From: Rhodothermaceae bacterium Tc-Br11_B2g6_7 | GTDB lineage: Bacteria; Bacteroidota; Rhodothermia; Rhodothermales; Salinibacteraceae | DNA length: 33,031 nucleotides | Direction: 5' to 3' | Assembly (NCBI GenBank): GCA_001564055.1 | Contig: LKNB01000031.1 | Coordinates: 1-33,031 of the forward strand | Shown: piece by piece, positions 8,499 to 17,068 of the stretch | Numbering within the stretch: the stretch's first letter is position 1 | How the letters are laid out: each line of letters begins with the position of its first letter | The notes under the pieces: model-generated | Database searches by the model: none | What the model was told of the DNA's origin: nothing | Seen by the model: the letters and a program-made list of their open reading frames with translations, nothing else | Position numbers and translations under genes: made by a program

Positions 8499-8966
8499 AT
8501 GTGGTACTACCGTCTTCAGCAACGCCTGGCTCTCACCACCATTGAACTGCGCGTGCTGGTGGCGCTACTGGCCTTCTTTTTTGCGGGCTTGGCGGTCCAG
8601 CAGTGGCCCCGGGCGCTTCCGTACGATGAGTCCACCTATGCCGCGGATGCCGAAGCGTTTGCGAAGGTGGCGCCGGACACCAGCGCGGTGGCGCTTCCAG
8701 ATACCAGCGCGGGTGCCCACGCCCACACGGAAGAGGCGACAGGTGCAGCGCCCGCATCATCCAACGCTCAGGGCCGAGTGAACCTGAACACCGCCGGTCC
8801 GGCAGACTTGCAGCGCCTACCGGGTATCGGTCCGGCCCTGGCCGAGCGCATCATCGCCCATCGTGAGGCCCATGGCCCCTTTGCTCGCATGGCTGATGTC
8901 ACGCGCGTCTCAGGTATCGGTCCACGTACCCTGGAACGCCTCGCCCCGGAAGCAACGGTAGACTGA
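8499..8966 (+). CDS. Membrane-anchored helix-hairpin-helix protein (ComEA-like)
   Basis: A 155-aa protein with one N-terminal membrane segment (about residues 17-35), an Ala/Asp/Thr-rich linker of about 55 residues, and a C-terminal ComEA-type HhH domain. The domain has two hairpins: 'VNLNTAGPADLQRLPGIGPALAERI' in the first half and 'VTRVSGIGPRTLERL' in the second. ComEA proteins bind double-stranded DNA outside the inner membrane during natural transformation, but many HhH proteins of this shape have no tested role. No other competence gene is in the window. GTG at 8460 would add 13 residues; ATG at 8499 puts the membrane segment at a normal position. Divergent from recO. Confidence 0.85.
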   Translation: MWYYRLQQRLALTTIELRVLVALLAFFFAGLAVQQWPRALPYDESTYAADAEAFAKVAPDTSAVALPDTSAGAHAHTEEATGAAPASSNAQGRVNLNTAGPADLQRLPGIGPALAERIIAHREAHGPFARMADVTRVSGIGPRTLERLAPEATVD

Positions 8967-8987
8967 CGGTAGACTGACGGTAAACTA
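8955..8987. repeat. 11-bp tandem repeat over a stop codon
   Basis: Three units: ACGGTAGACTG twice exactly, then ACGGTAAACTA. The first unit runs into the TGA that ends the HhH gene (8964-8966), so the repeat duplicates the gene's last codons into the 3' flank. Confidence 0.75.
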
Positions 8988-9074
8988 ACGACGCACCTGC
9001 GCGCGTGCTCGCCCGCTCCGCCGTTGATGTGCAGGCGAGACGATAGCGGTTGGCCAGCAGGGCGCCTTGAACAC

Positions 9075-9305
9075 TTACGACGACGGCTGTGTCGCCGGGT
9101 CACCGGGCTGCCCGCCGGTAGTATTGGGGCCGCCCGTCTGCTTCATGCGCTCCTCACGCATCCGGCGGGCCAGCGCATCTTTCGTCCATTTTTGGGCTAC
9201 GCGCTCTTCCTTCTTCAGGAAAAAGTACACCGGAAACAGCAGCAACGCCGCCAGCGCGAAAAACCCGACGAGGGTAAGCAAGATGACAACAGTGTAGATA
9301 TCCAT
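9075..9305 (-). CDS. Small single-span membrane protein, unknown
   Basis: A 76-aa protein starting MDIYTVVILL with one strong transmembrane helix (about residues 5-30), then a charged amphipathic helix ('KKEERVAQKWTKDALARRMREERMK') and a Gly/Pro/Thr-rich tail. The pattern is that of a small inner-membrane protein with a cytoplasmic tail. No family is recognised. Upstream on the minus strand TAGCTTTA resembles the Bacteroidota -7 element TAnnTTTG, but this is weak. It is convergent with the HhH gene and divergent from the response regulator. Confidence 0.65.
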   Translation of the reverse strand: MDIYTVVILLTLVGFFALAALLLFPVYFFLKKEERVAQKWTKDALARRMREERMKQTGGPNTTGGQPGDPATQPSS

Positions 9306-9518
9306 GGCGGCTACTTGGTTGTAAACATTAAAGCTATGGCCTGTACGGATCGAAACGCACGTGGTTTAGTCCGCCCCGAAAATCGTTGCAAAACCTGCGC
9401 AGTAGGTACGATACACAAGATTTTGAGTCTATGAATCCGTATATAGCACGGGAATTCGTCGCATGGGCGTTGCGTCACTGCGGCCCTGCTCCCCTCCCCG
9501 TAGTTGCTTAGGCATGAT
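9306..9518. other. Divergent intergenic region
   Basis: About 210 nt between the small membrane protein (minus) and the response regulator (plus). Both promoters should lie here. Only weak hexamers are seen (for example TTGCAA near 9385 with TACGAT 15 nt further), so no promoter is assigned. Confidence 0.3.
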
Positions 9519-10223
9519 ATGACTGCCCATACGACCGATGTTCGGATGCTTATCGTGGAAGACGACCCCGAGATGGCGCTCGGACTGAAAGACTTTTTTG
9601 AGATGGAAGGCTATCAGGTGGACCGCGCCGCCGATGGAGAAGAAGCCCTGCAATACATTACCAGCCTGCCGCCCTACGACGTGGTACTGTTGGACATCCG
9701 GATGCCCAAAATGAACGGGTTCGATGTGCTGCGGGAGGCCCGCCGTGCCGAGGTCCGCACCCCCATTATCGTCGTCTCGGTAGAAAATAGCCGCGAAAGC
9801 CGCCTTCAGGGCTTTGAGTTGGGCGCCGATGACTACGTCGGTAAACCCTTCAACGCGGAGGAACTCGCGGCCCGCGTCAAGGCGGTGTTGCGCCGCAGCA
9901 ACAGCCCGGCTCACGCCCCGATGGAGCTGTTTGAGGTAGGCCCCGTCACCATTAACTTTAGCACGCATGCGGCGCAGCGCGAAGGCGAGCCGGTTGACTT
10001 CACGGCGCTGGAGTTCGACATCCTCCGCTACTTCATTCAGCATCGCGGCCGTACGGTCAGCCGCAAGCAACTCCTCCGCGACGTGTGGGGCATCAGCGGG
10101 GAGGTCACGACCCGCACCATCGACCGCCACGTGGCCTCCATCCGAAAGAAGATTGAAGACGACCCCAATGCCCCGGAGCACATCGAGACGGTCTATGGCA
10201 TCGGCTACAAGTTCAGCGGATGA
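9519..10223 (+). CDS. OmpR/PhoB-family response regulator
   Basis: A 234-aa two-domain regulator. The receiver domain shows the acidic pair in 'LIVEDDPEMA', phospho-acceptor Asp59 in 'VVLLDIRMP', Ser87 and Lys109 in 'YVGKPF'. The winged-helix output domain has 'DFTALEFDILRYF' and ends 'TVYGIGYKF', typical of OmpR/PhoB DNA-binding domains. No histidine kinase gene is adjacent, so its partner is elsewhere. The frame is open from TTG 9504; ATG 9519 is preferred. Its stop overlaps the start of the NUDIX gene by 4 nt (ATGA), so they are translationally coupled. Regulatory targets are unknown. Confidence 0.93.
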   Translation: MTAHTTDVRMLIVEDDPEMALGLKDFFEMEGYQVDRAADGEEALQYITSLPPYDVVLLDIRMPKMNGFDVLREARRAEVRTPIIVVSVENSRESRLQGFELGADDYVGKPFNAEELAARVKAVLRRSNSPAHAPMELFEVGPVTINFSTHAAQREGEPVDFTALEFDILRYFIQHRGRTVSRKQLLRDVWGISGEVTTRTIDRHVASIRKKIEDDPNAPEHIETVYGIGYKFSG

Positions 10224-10699
10224 ACGCATCCTCTACGGCTTATCCAGCGACGATCGTTCGCGTGGTAGACGTATACCCGTACCGTATCACGGACAGCGGA
10301 CCTGAGTTTCTGCTACTCAAGCGCGCCCCCGGCGTAGCCTACGCGGGCACCTGGCGTATGGTGGGTGGCAAAATTGCGCCGGACGAGCCTGCCCACACGA
10401 CCGCCCTCCGGGAGGTGATGGAGGAAACCGGCCAACGCCCCACGCGGCTGTGGACGCTGCCATCCGTCAACACCTTTTACGAATGGCAGCATAACCGCGT
10501 CACCCTCGCTCCCGCCTTTGCGGCGGCGCTTACGGCCGATCCGGTGCTCAACCACGAGCATACGGCCTTCGCCTGGCTGCCCGCCAGCGAGGCGAAGGCC
10601 CGGCTCGTGTGGCCCGAGCAGCAGCGCCTGCTCCGCCTCACCGCCCGCCTGCTCCGCGCGGATATTCCCCCGTCGTGGGTGTGCCCGCTGCAGATGTAG
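10220..10699 (+). CDS. NUDIX hydrolase
   Basis: A 159-aa protein with the NUDIX box GX5EX7REUXEEXG at residues 50-71 (Gly50, Glu56, Arg64-Glu65, Glu68-Glu69, Gly71). It hydrolyses a nucleoside diphosphate linked to another moiety, using divalent metal bound by the box glutamates. The surrounding 'LLLKRAPGVAYAGTWRMVGGKI', 'NTFYEWQHNRV' and 'NHEHTAFAWLPASEA' recall NudB-like dihydroneopterin triphosphate/dNTP pyrophosphatases, but I would not fix the substrate. Start ATG overlaps the response regulator stop (ATGA), implying coupled translation. It is followed by an 8-bp inverted repeat. Confidence 0.9.
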   Translation: MNASSTAYPATIVRVVDVYPYRITDSGPEFLLLKRAPGVAYAGTWRMVGGKIAPDEPAHTTALREVMEETGQRPTRLWTLPSVNTFYEWQHNRVTLAPAFAAALTADPVLNHEHTAFAWLPASEAKARLVWPEQQRLLRLTARLLRADIPPSWVCPLQM

Positions 10700-10716
10700 C
10701 CTTTCTTAATTATCCA

Positions 10717-10746
10717 AGCGGTGCATGCGAGGCAACCCGCACCGCT
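10717..10746. repeat. 8-bp inverted repeat after the NUDIX gene
   Basis: AGCGGTGC (10717-10724) and GCACCGCT (10739-10746) are perfect complements around a 14-nt loop. There is no T tract, so it may protect the mRNA 3' end or assist termination, but it is not a standard intrinsic terminator. Confidence 0.45.
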
Positions 10747-10884
10747 GCGTAGCTCGCCGACCCGGAAACGCCCCCACGGTTTACTTGGAAAAACCTGTAG
10801 GGTAGGATCTGCTCCTATAACTACTCGTTCCCACGACTTCTTGCCGCACTCCACTGCACCCAAGCGCTGTACCGGTTCCTCCGC

Positions 10885-12684
10885 ATGAAGGCCCTTGCCC
10901 GCCTCAACCATTTTTACTGGGAGTACAAGCACCTCTTCATTCCCGGATTGCTGTGCACCATGGCGTCGGCAGCCTTTCTTGTAGCGGTGCCCATCGTCGT
11001 GCGCGAGATCATCGACAGCATTCCGCGCTTTGTAGAGCTGTACAACGTCTTTGAGGGCTCCGAGGCGCAGGGCACCATGTTCAACCTGTTCTCCGGGGGC
11101 CTGCTGCTGTTTGCTGGCATCATCGTGGCGCTGAGCCTGGCCAGCGGGTTTTTCTCCTTCCTGATGCGGCAGACGATCGTCGTAGCTTCCCGCCACATCG
11201 AGTATGACCTCCGCAACCAGCTGTACGATCACCTGCAGCGCCTCTCGCCCAAGTTCTACCGCGACTATACCACGGGCGACGTCATCACCCGCTCCACCGA
11301 CGACATCGAGAAGGTGCGGCGCTATGTGGGCCCGGCCATCATGTACATCACACGCGCGGTCGTGGTGGTGGCCACGGCCATTACGGTGATGTTTATCATC
11401 TCCCCTACCCTGACGCTCTACGCGCTGCTCCCGATGCCCTTTCTCGCGGTGTCGATCTTCTTCGTGGCCCGCCTCGTGCACAAGCGCAGCGAGGCCCTAC
11501 AGAAGCAATACTCGAACGTGACCACCCGCGTGCAGGAAGCCCTCACCGGAATCCGGGTGATCAAGTCATACACGCGCGAGGATGCAGAGAACGAGGCGTT
11601 TGAGGAGGAGAGCGCGCAGTATCGGGCGCGGCAGTTGGACCTGGCCTGGGTGGATTCGGCCTGGCGCCCTATCTTGCTGCTGCTTGTGGGCGCCTCGCAG
11701 GTGATTGTGGTGTGGATGGGCGGGCGCCTGGTGATGGACGGCGCGATCACGATCGGTAACATCGCCGAGTACCTTATTTACGTGCAGATGATGACCTGGC
11801 CGGTGGCGTCCCTCGGTTTTGTGATTACGATGGTGCAGCGCGCCTCGGCGTCGATGGAGCGGCTGAACGAGCTGTTCGATACCGAGCCGGAGATTTCGAA
11901 TGGGCCGCAGACGAATTACAGCATCACAGACCTGGAGGGTCGCATAGCCTTCGAGAACGTTTCGTACTATTTCGAGGAGGGTGAGGAATGGGCCCTGAAA
12001 GACGTCTCGTTTGAGATTCCGGCGGGCGGCACGCTGGGCATTGTAGGGCGCACCGGGGCAGGTAAAAGCACCCTTATCGACCTCATCCCCCGCCTCATCG
12101 ACCCCACGGAAGGCACCGTGCGCATCGACGGGCACGACGTCCGCACCATCCCGCTCAGCACGCTGCGCTCGGCCATGGGCTACGTGCCGCAGGACGTGTT
12201 TCTGTTCAGCGACACCGTGGCGAACAACATCGCGTTTGGCGTCACCGACCCCGGCGAGCAGCGCATCCGCCGCGCCGCGCAGGAAGCCGACCTGCTGGAG
12301 AACATCGAGGGGTTCCCGGAGGGCTTCGACACGTTCGTAGGCGAGCGCGGCATCACGCTCTCCGGTGGGCAGAAGCAGCGATCCTCCATTGCCCGCGCCC
12401 TCATCCGCCGCCCGTCCATTTTGCTGCTGGATGATGCCCTCTCGGCCGTCGACACCGAAACGGAAACTACCATCCTCAACCACTTGCGCGCTCAGGATGG
12501 GAAGCACACCCTGGTGATGGTCAGCCACCGCATCTCGGCGGTGCAGGAGGCCGACCTCATCCTCGTGCTGGAGCACGGGCGCGTCACGCAGCAGGGCACG
12601 CACGATGAGCTCCTGAAGCAGGGCGGTCTGTACAGCGACCTCCACGAGAAGCAACGGCTGCAAGAGCAAATCGACGCGCTTTAA
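10885..12684 (+). CDS. ABC exporter half-transporter, degenerate ATP-site subunit
   Basis: A 599-aa type IV ABC exporter half: about six membrane helices (residues 15-310), then an ATPase domain. Walker A 'GRTGAGKST' (about 386-394), signature 'LSGGQ' (492-496) and Walker B 'LLLDDALSAVD'. The usual catalytic Glu after Walker B is Asp517. That substitution marks the degenerate-site subunit of heterodimeric exporters such as TM287/288, BmrCD or YheHI. The second half is encoded at 13710-15545, beyond rnz. Gaps of 28 and 67 nt suggest one operon. Substrate unknown; lipids, drugs or peptides are all possible. ATG at 10885; the 185-nt upstream spacer should contain the promoter. Confidence 0.93.
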   Translation: MKALARLNHFYWEYKHLFIPGLLCTMASAAFLVAVPIVVREIIDSIPRFVELYNVFEGSEAQGTMFNLFSGGLLLFAGIIVALSLASGFFSFLMRQTIVVASRHIEYDLRNQLYDHLQRLSPKFYRDYTTGDVITRSTDDIEKVRRYVGPAIMYITRAVVVVATAITVMFIISPTLTLYALLPMPFLAVSIFFVARLVHKRSEALQKQYSNVTTRVQEALTGIRVIKSYTREDAENEAFEEESAQYRARQLDLAWVDSAWRPILLLLVGASQVIVVWMGGRLVMDGAITIGNIAEYLIYVQMMTWPVASLGFVITMVQRASASMERLNELFDTEPEISNGPQTNYSITDLEGRIAFENVSYYFEEGEEWALKDVSFEIPAGGTLGIVGRTGAGKSTLIDLIPRLIDPTEGTVRIDGHDVRTIPLSTLRSAMGYVPQDVFLFSDTVANNIAFGVTDPGEQRIRRAAQEADLLENIEGFPEGFDTFVGERGITLSGGQKQRSSIARALIRRPSILLLDDALSAVDTETETTILNHLRAQDGKHTLVMVSHRISAVQEADLILVLEHGRVTQQGTHDELLKQGGLYSDLHEKQRLQEQIDAL

Positions 12685-12712
12685 GACGCTGGCCTCACCC
12701 ATTCCTTCCTCT

Positions 12713-13642
12713 ATGTCTGCCACCATCATCCCCCTTGGCACTGCCTCGGCCATGCCGGCCCATGGGCGGCACCTGTCGGCCACCGCGCTGTGGCGGGCCG
12801 GGCGGTTGCTGCTGTTTGACTGTGGCGAGGGCACGCAGTACCGCATCAAGGATGCCGACCTGAAGCGCTCCCGCATCGACCGGGTGTTCATCACTCATCT
12901 GCACGGCGACCACTGCTTCGGGTTGCCAGGGTTGCTGTCTACCCTCGGGATGCTGCAACGCACCGACCCGCTGATGGTGGTGGGGCCGGAGGGCATCCAG
13001 GCGTTTGGTCAACTGCCGGGGCTTCACCCGGAATCGCTGCCGTTTGAGCTTACGTTTCTCGCCTTACCCGCGGGGGCAGGCCGGCAGGTCGTCCTGGATG
13101 ACCCCGCGTACACCGTCACGGCTCGGCCGCTGGAACACCGCACGCTGACTTTTGGCTATCGCTTCGAAGAGAAGCCCACGCCGGGCGCCCTGGATGCCGA
13201 GCGCGCCCGAGCGCTGGGGGTGAAGGCGCCGGAAGATTTTGGCCGGCTGAAGGACGGAGAAGCCGTCACCACACCCGACGGAACCACGGTGACGCCGGCG
13301 CAGGTGGTGGGCCCGGAGCAGCCTGGTGCTGTGTTTGCCTACGTTACCGACACCCGCCCCTGCCCCGAGGGGGTGCACCTGGCAACCAAGGCCGACCTCG
13401 TACTGCACGACGCCACCTTTGGCATGACGCACCATGCGCGAGCCGTAGAAACCGGCCACTCTACTGCCCGTGAAGCGGCCCGACTGGCCCAGCGGGCGGG
13501 CGCGCGCCACCTGCTCCTCAGCCACTTCAGCGCTCGGTACGAAGACACCACCGTGCTGGAGCAGGAAGCCCGCACCGTGTTCTCGAACACCACCGCAGCA
13601 GAAGAATTACAGCGCTACCCCTTAGAGCGGCGCGCCCCATAG
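12713..13642 (+). CDS. rnz: Ribonuclease Z
   Basis: A 309-aa short-form tRNase Z, an endonuclease that removes the 3' trailer of tRNA precursors. The metallo-beta-lactamase motif is 'FITHLHGDHCFGLPG' with His62, His64, Asp66 and His67. Later zinc and family motifs are seen in 'LVLHDATF', 'GHSTAREAA' and 'LLLSHFSARY'. The N-terminal 'PLGTASAMPAHGRHLSATAL' is also typical, and length matches bacterial RNase Z (about 305-310). It sits 28 nt after the first exporter half and 67 nt before the second, so it interrupts a heterodimer pair. This looks like an operon passenger, not a functional partner. Confidence 0.95.
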   Translation: MSATIIPLGTASAMPAHGRHLSATALWRAGRLLLFDCGEGTQYRIKDADLKRSRIDRVFITHLHGDHCFGLPGLLSTLGMLQRTDPLMVVGPEGIQAFGQLPGLHPESLPFELTFLALPAGAGRQVVLDDPAYTVTARPLEHRTLTFGYRFEEKPTPGALDAERARALGVKAPEDFGRLKDGEAVTTPDGTTVTPAQVVGPEQPGAVFAYVTDTRPCPEGVHLATKADLVLHDATFGMTHHARAVETGHSTAREAARLAQRAGARHLLLSHFSARYEDTTVLEQEARTVFSNTTAAEELQRYPLERRAP

Positions 13643-13709
13643 CCGGTCCCTACGTTGTACCCAGCAGCCGCCTGGCTGCCTTTGTTTTCGTTCATCGATC
13701 CCCAGTGGG

Positions 13710-15545
13710 TTGGCCTCAACCTCCAAACATACCAACGGCCAGGCGGCCGATCAGGAAAAGCAACAGCGCACGTTCGACAGTGGGCTGCTGCGCCGGATTA
13801 TTGCCTACCTGCTCCCCTACAAAGCCTACGTCGCGGGGGCGTTCGTGCTGGTGATCGTAGCCGCGGTGCTGGGGCCCGTGCAGCCCTGGCTCATCCAGAT
13901 TGCCATCGACGACTACATTGTGGAGGGGGACTACGATGGGCTGCTGCTCATCATCGGCCTGCTGGCTGGCGCGCTGGTGCTGGAGGGCACGCTGCGCTTC
14001 GTCAACAGCTACCTCACCCAGTGGATTGGCCAGCACGCCATCTACGACCTCCGCACCACCGTCTTTCGTCACATCCAGAACCAGCCGCTGGGGTTCTTCG
14101 ACAAAACCCCGATCGGCCGCCTCATCACGCGCGCCACCTCCGACGTCGAGTCCATCTCCGACGTCCTCTCCCAGGGCGTCGTCACCATTCTGGGTGACTG
14201 CTTCAAGCTGCTCTTCATTGCAGCGTTCATGTTTTATCTCGACTGGCGCCTGGCCATCGTCACCCTCACGGTGATGCCCCTCATGGTGTGGGTCACCTTC
14301 TGGTTTCGGCGGAAAGTCAGCGTGCAGTACCGGGAGACGCGCAAGCAGGTCTCGCGCCTGAACTCGTTCATGCAGGAGCACGTCACGGGCATGCCCATCG
14401 TGCAGCTCTTCAACCGGGAGGAAGAAGAGATGCGGCGCTTTCGGGACATCAACAATGCCCACCGCCGCGCCCACATCAACACCATTTTTTACTTTGCGCT
14501 TTTCTGGCCGGCCGTCAGCATCATATCCGACATCGCGCTGGGCCTCGTGCTGTGGGTTGGTGGCATCGCGGCGATGGCCGACACCGTGACGCTGGGCGTG
14601 CTGGTAGCCTTCATTCAGTACGCGCGGCGCTTCTTCGAACCCATCCGCAACCTGTCCGACCAGTACAACACGTTGCTCTCCGGCATGGCCGGCGCAGAGC
14701 GCGTGTTTGGGCTGTTGGATCAAGATGCGGCGCTACAGGAGCCCGACGATCCAGCCCCGCTCAACGGCCTGAAGGGGCATATCGAATTCCGCAACGTGTG
14801 GTTTACCTACGACGACCTCCCCGAGGATGACAGCACGCCCAACTGGATTTTAAAGGATGTCTCCTTTGAGATCCATCCCGGCGATACGGTGGCCATTGTA
14901 GGCGCCACCGGCGCGGGCAAAACCACCCTCATCAACCTGCTGCTGCGCTTCTACGATATTCAGCGCGGCGAAATTCTGGTGGATGGGGTCGATGTGCAGG
15001 AGTACCGCCTGAAGGACCTCCGCAACCACCTCGGGCTGGTGCTGCAAGATGTATTTCTGTTCTCGGGGTCGGTCGAGCGCAACCTCACGCTGGGCGATGA
15101 GGCCATCGACACGGCCGATGTGCGCCGTGCAGTGGAGGCCATCGGAGCTGAGGACTTCATCGATCGGCTGCCAGATGGTTACCAGCAGGACGTGCGCGAG
15201 CGCGGCGCCTCGCTATCGCACGGGCAACGCCAGCTCCTGGCCTTTGCCCGCGCGATGCTGTACGATCCCAAGCTGCTGGTCCTGGACGAGGCCACCTCCA
15301 GCGTGGATACCGAGACGGAGCTCATCATGCAGCGAGCCCTCGACAAAGTGATGGAGGGCCGCACGTGCCTCGTCATTGCGCACCGCCTCTCCACCGTCCG
15401 CGAGGCCGACCAGATCCTCGTGATGCACCGCGGCGAACTGCGCGAACAAGGCACGCACGACGAGCTCCTGCAACAGGACGGCCTCTACCGCAAGCTGTAC
15501 GAATATCAGTATAAAGAACAGGAGCGTCGCGCCCTCACCTCGTAG
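13710..15545 (+). CDS. ABC exporter half-transporter, consensus ATP-site subunit
   Basis: A 611-aa type IV exporter half, with membrane domain at about residues 35-330 and C-terminal ATPase. Walker A 'GATGAGKTT' (398-406), signature 'LSHGQ' (502-506, deviating from LSGGQ) and Walker B 'LLVLDEATSSVD' with catalytic Glu527. Paired with the 10885 subunit, one site combines Glu527 with LSGGQ (active) and the other Asp517 with LSHGQ (degenerate), as in TM287/288-type exporters. The start appears to be TTG at 13710 ('MASTSKHTN'); no in-frame ATG precedes the membrane domain. A possible weak terminator follows at 15567-15593. Confidence 0.93.
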   Translation: MASTSKHTNGQAADQEKQQRTFDSGLLRRIIAYLLPYKAYVAGAFVLVIVAAVLGPVQPWLIQIAIDDYIVEGDYDGLLLIIGLLAGALVLEGTLRFVNSYLTQWIGQHAIYDLRTTVFRHIQNQPLGFFDKTPIGRLITRATSDVESISDVLSQGVVTILGDCFKLLFIAAFMFYLDWRLAIVTLTVMPLMVWVTFWFRRKVSVQYRETRKQVSRLNSFMQEHVTGMPIVQLFNREEEEMRRFRDINNAHRRAHINTIFYFALFWPAVSIISDIALGLVLWVGGIAAMADTVTLGVLVAFIQYARRFFEPIRNLSDQYNTLLSGMAGAERVFGLLDQDAALQEPDDPAPLNGLKGHIEFRNVWFTYDDLPEDDSTPNWILKDVSFEIHPGDTVAIVGATGAGKTTLINLLLRFYDIQRGEILVDGVDVQEYRLKDLRNHLGLVLQDVFLFSGSVERNLTLGDEAIDTADVRRAVEAIGAEDFIDRLPDGYQQDVRERGASLSHGQRQLLAFARAMLYDPKLLVLDEATSSVDTETELIMQRALDKVMEGRTCLVIAHRLSTVREADQILVMHRGELREQGTHDELLQQDGLYRKLYEYQYKEQERRALTS

Positions 15546-15566
15546 CGCCGGCACTAACGCCCGGGG

Positions 15567-15593
15567 CAGGCGTAGAGCCCACCGCTGTTTTTT
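15567..15593 (+). terminator. Possible intrinsic terminator after the exporter operon
   Basis: CAG-CG (15567-15572, one bulged G) pairs with CGCTG (15583-15587), immediately followed by six T (15588-15593). The stem is short, so termination may be partial. Confidence 0.4.
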
Positions 15594-15673
15594 CGGTCCG
15601 TAACACCTGCAGCGCCGGCGGGGTTGTTAATTCGCCTTGCTGGTAGACCGCGGCCGATCGCTCGGCTCCGCGT

Positions 15674-15718
15674 CCTTTTCTTGCGGGATGTTTTCCTGCG
15701 GACTGTTTTCCTGTTGAA
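15674..15718. repeat. 15-bp tandem repeat upstream of hisD, three units
   Basis: CCTTTTCTTGCGGGA, TGTTTTCCTGCGGAC and TGTTTTCCTGTTGAA lie end to end, ending 20 nt before the hisD ATG. They share a TTTTCxTG core and are in the likely 5' leader. Confidence 0.65.
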
Positions 15719-15738
15719 CACCCATTTGAGTGCGTTTT

Positions 15739-17031
15739 ATGATTGCCGTTGTAGACTACGCTGACCGGGCGGAACGCCTCGAAGCCATTTTGAACCGCAG
15801 CGCCTCCTTTAGCGACGACGTAGATGCCGCGGTCCGCGACATCCTGGCGGGCGTCCGTACGGGTGGCGATGCCGCTGTGCTGGACTTCACCGAGCGCTTC
15901 GATGGCGTGCGGCCCGAGACGCTGCGCGTGCCCGTAGAGGCGTTGGCCGCTGCCTCGGATGCGCTGCCGGACGAGTTGCGCGCCGTGATTGCTGAAGCAG
16001 CCGATAACATCCGGCGGTATCACGAGAAGCAGGTCCAGCAATCCTGGTTCACCGACGACGGCGACGGGGTGCTGCTGGGCCAGCGCATCGTGCCCATGGA
16101 CCGGGTGGGGCTCTATGTGCCGGGCGGCACGGCCTTTTATCCGTCCAGCCTTCTGATGAACGCCATCCCGGCACAGGTGGCCGGGGTTGAGGAGATTCAC
16201 CTGGTCTCACCACCGCAGCAAGACGGGCGTCCCCACCCGCTGGTGATGGCCACGGCGCACTTCTTGGGGCTGGAGCACGTGTACGCCCTGGGCGGCGCGC
16301 AGGCCGTGGGCGCCCTGGCCTATGGAACGGAATCAGTCACCGCCGTCGACAAAATTGTGGGCCCCGGCAATGCCTACGTGGCCACCGCCAAAAAGCAAGT
16401 GTTCGGCCGCGTCGCCATCGACTCCGTGGCCGGCCCGAGCGAGATTGTGGTGCTGGCCGACGCCACGGCCGACCCCACCTACGTAGCCACCGACCTCCTC
16501 TCACAGGCCGAGCACGACGAGCGCGCCTCCGCCGTCCTCGTCACCCCCGACCGCGCGCTGGCTGAAGCCGTACGTGAGGAAGTCGCGCGGATCACGCCCA
16601 CGTTGGAGCGCCACACCACTATCGCAGAAGCGCTCGCGGCGTACGGCGCCTGCGTCGTCACCGAGACCATGGACGAAGCCATTGCCATGACGAACGAGCT
16701 GGCGCCGGAGCACCTGGAGCTCATCGTGGACGATCCCTGGGCCACCATGACCCACATCCGCCACGCGGGCGCGATCTTTCTCGGCCCCTACTCGTCGGAG
16801 CCTGTAGGCGATTACTTTGCCGGGCCCAACCACGTGCTGCCCACCGGCGGCACGGCCCGGTATGCCTCTGCGCTCAGCGTCGACGACTTCATCCGCAAGC
16901 AGTCGATCATCTCCTACACCAAGGAGCGGCTGGACAAGACCGGCCCGAAGATCATCCGCTTTGCCGAGAGCGAGTCGCTGACGGCCCACGCCCGCGCCAT
17001 TGCCGTCCGCCTCGACGACGCGGCCTCCTGA
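15739..17031 (+). CDS. hisD: Histidinol dehydrogenase
   Basis: A 430-aa zinc enzyme oxidising L-histidinol to L-histidine through the aldehyde with two NAD+, the last two steps of histidine synthesis. Motifs: 'GLYVPGGTAFYPSSLLMN', 'ALGGAQAVGALAYGTE', 'DKIVGPGNAYV', 'SQAEHDERA' (Gln256 and His259 as likely zinc ligands), 'APEHLEL' (Glu324-His325 catalytic) and 'AGPNHVLPT'. Length fits the family. GTG at 15730 is in frame, but ATG 15739 is preferred. hisC follows 37 nt downstream. No other his gene is here, so the pathway is split in this genome. No obvious promoter; three 15-bp repeats precede it. Confidence 0.97.
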   Translation: MIAVVDYADRAERLEAILNRSASFSDDVDAAVRDILAGVRTGGDAAVLDFTERFDGVRPETLRVPVEALAAASDALPDELRAVIAEAADNIRRYHEKQVQQSWFTDDGDGVLLGQRIVPMDRVGLYVPGGTAFYPSSLLMNAIPAQVAGVEEIHLVSPPQQDGRPHPLVMATAHFLGLEHVYALGGAQAVGALAYGTESVTAVDKIVGPGNAYVATAKKQVFGRVAIDSVAGPSEIVVLADATADPTYVATDLLSQAEHDERASAVLVTPDRALAEAVREEVARITPTLERHTTIAEALAAYGACVVTETMDEAIAMTNELAPEHLELIVDDPWATMTHIRHAGAIFLGPYSSEPVGDYFAGPNHVLPTGGTARYASALSVDDFIRKQSIISYTKERLDKTGPKIIRFAESESLTAHARAIAVRLDDAAS

Positions 17032-17068
17032 GCCCCCTGCTGCCTCTTCACCTCCTGCCCTTCGCGCT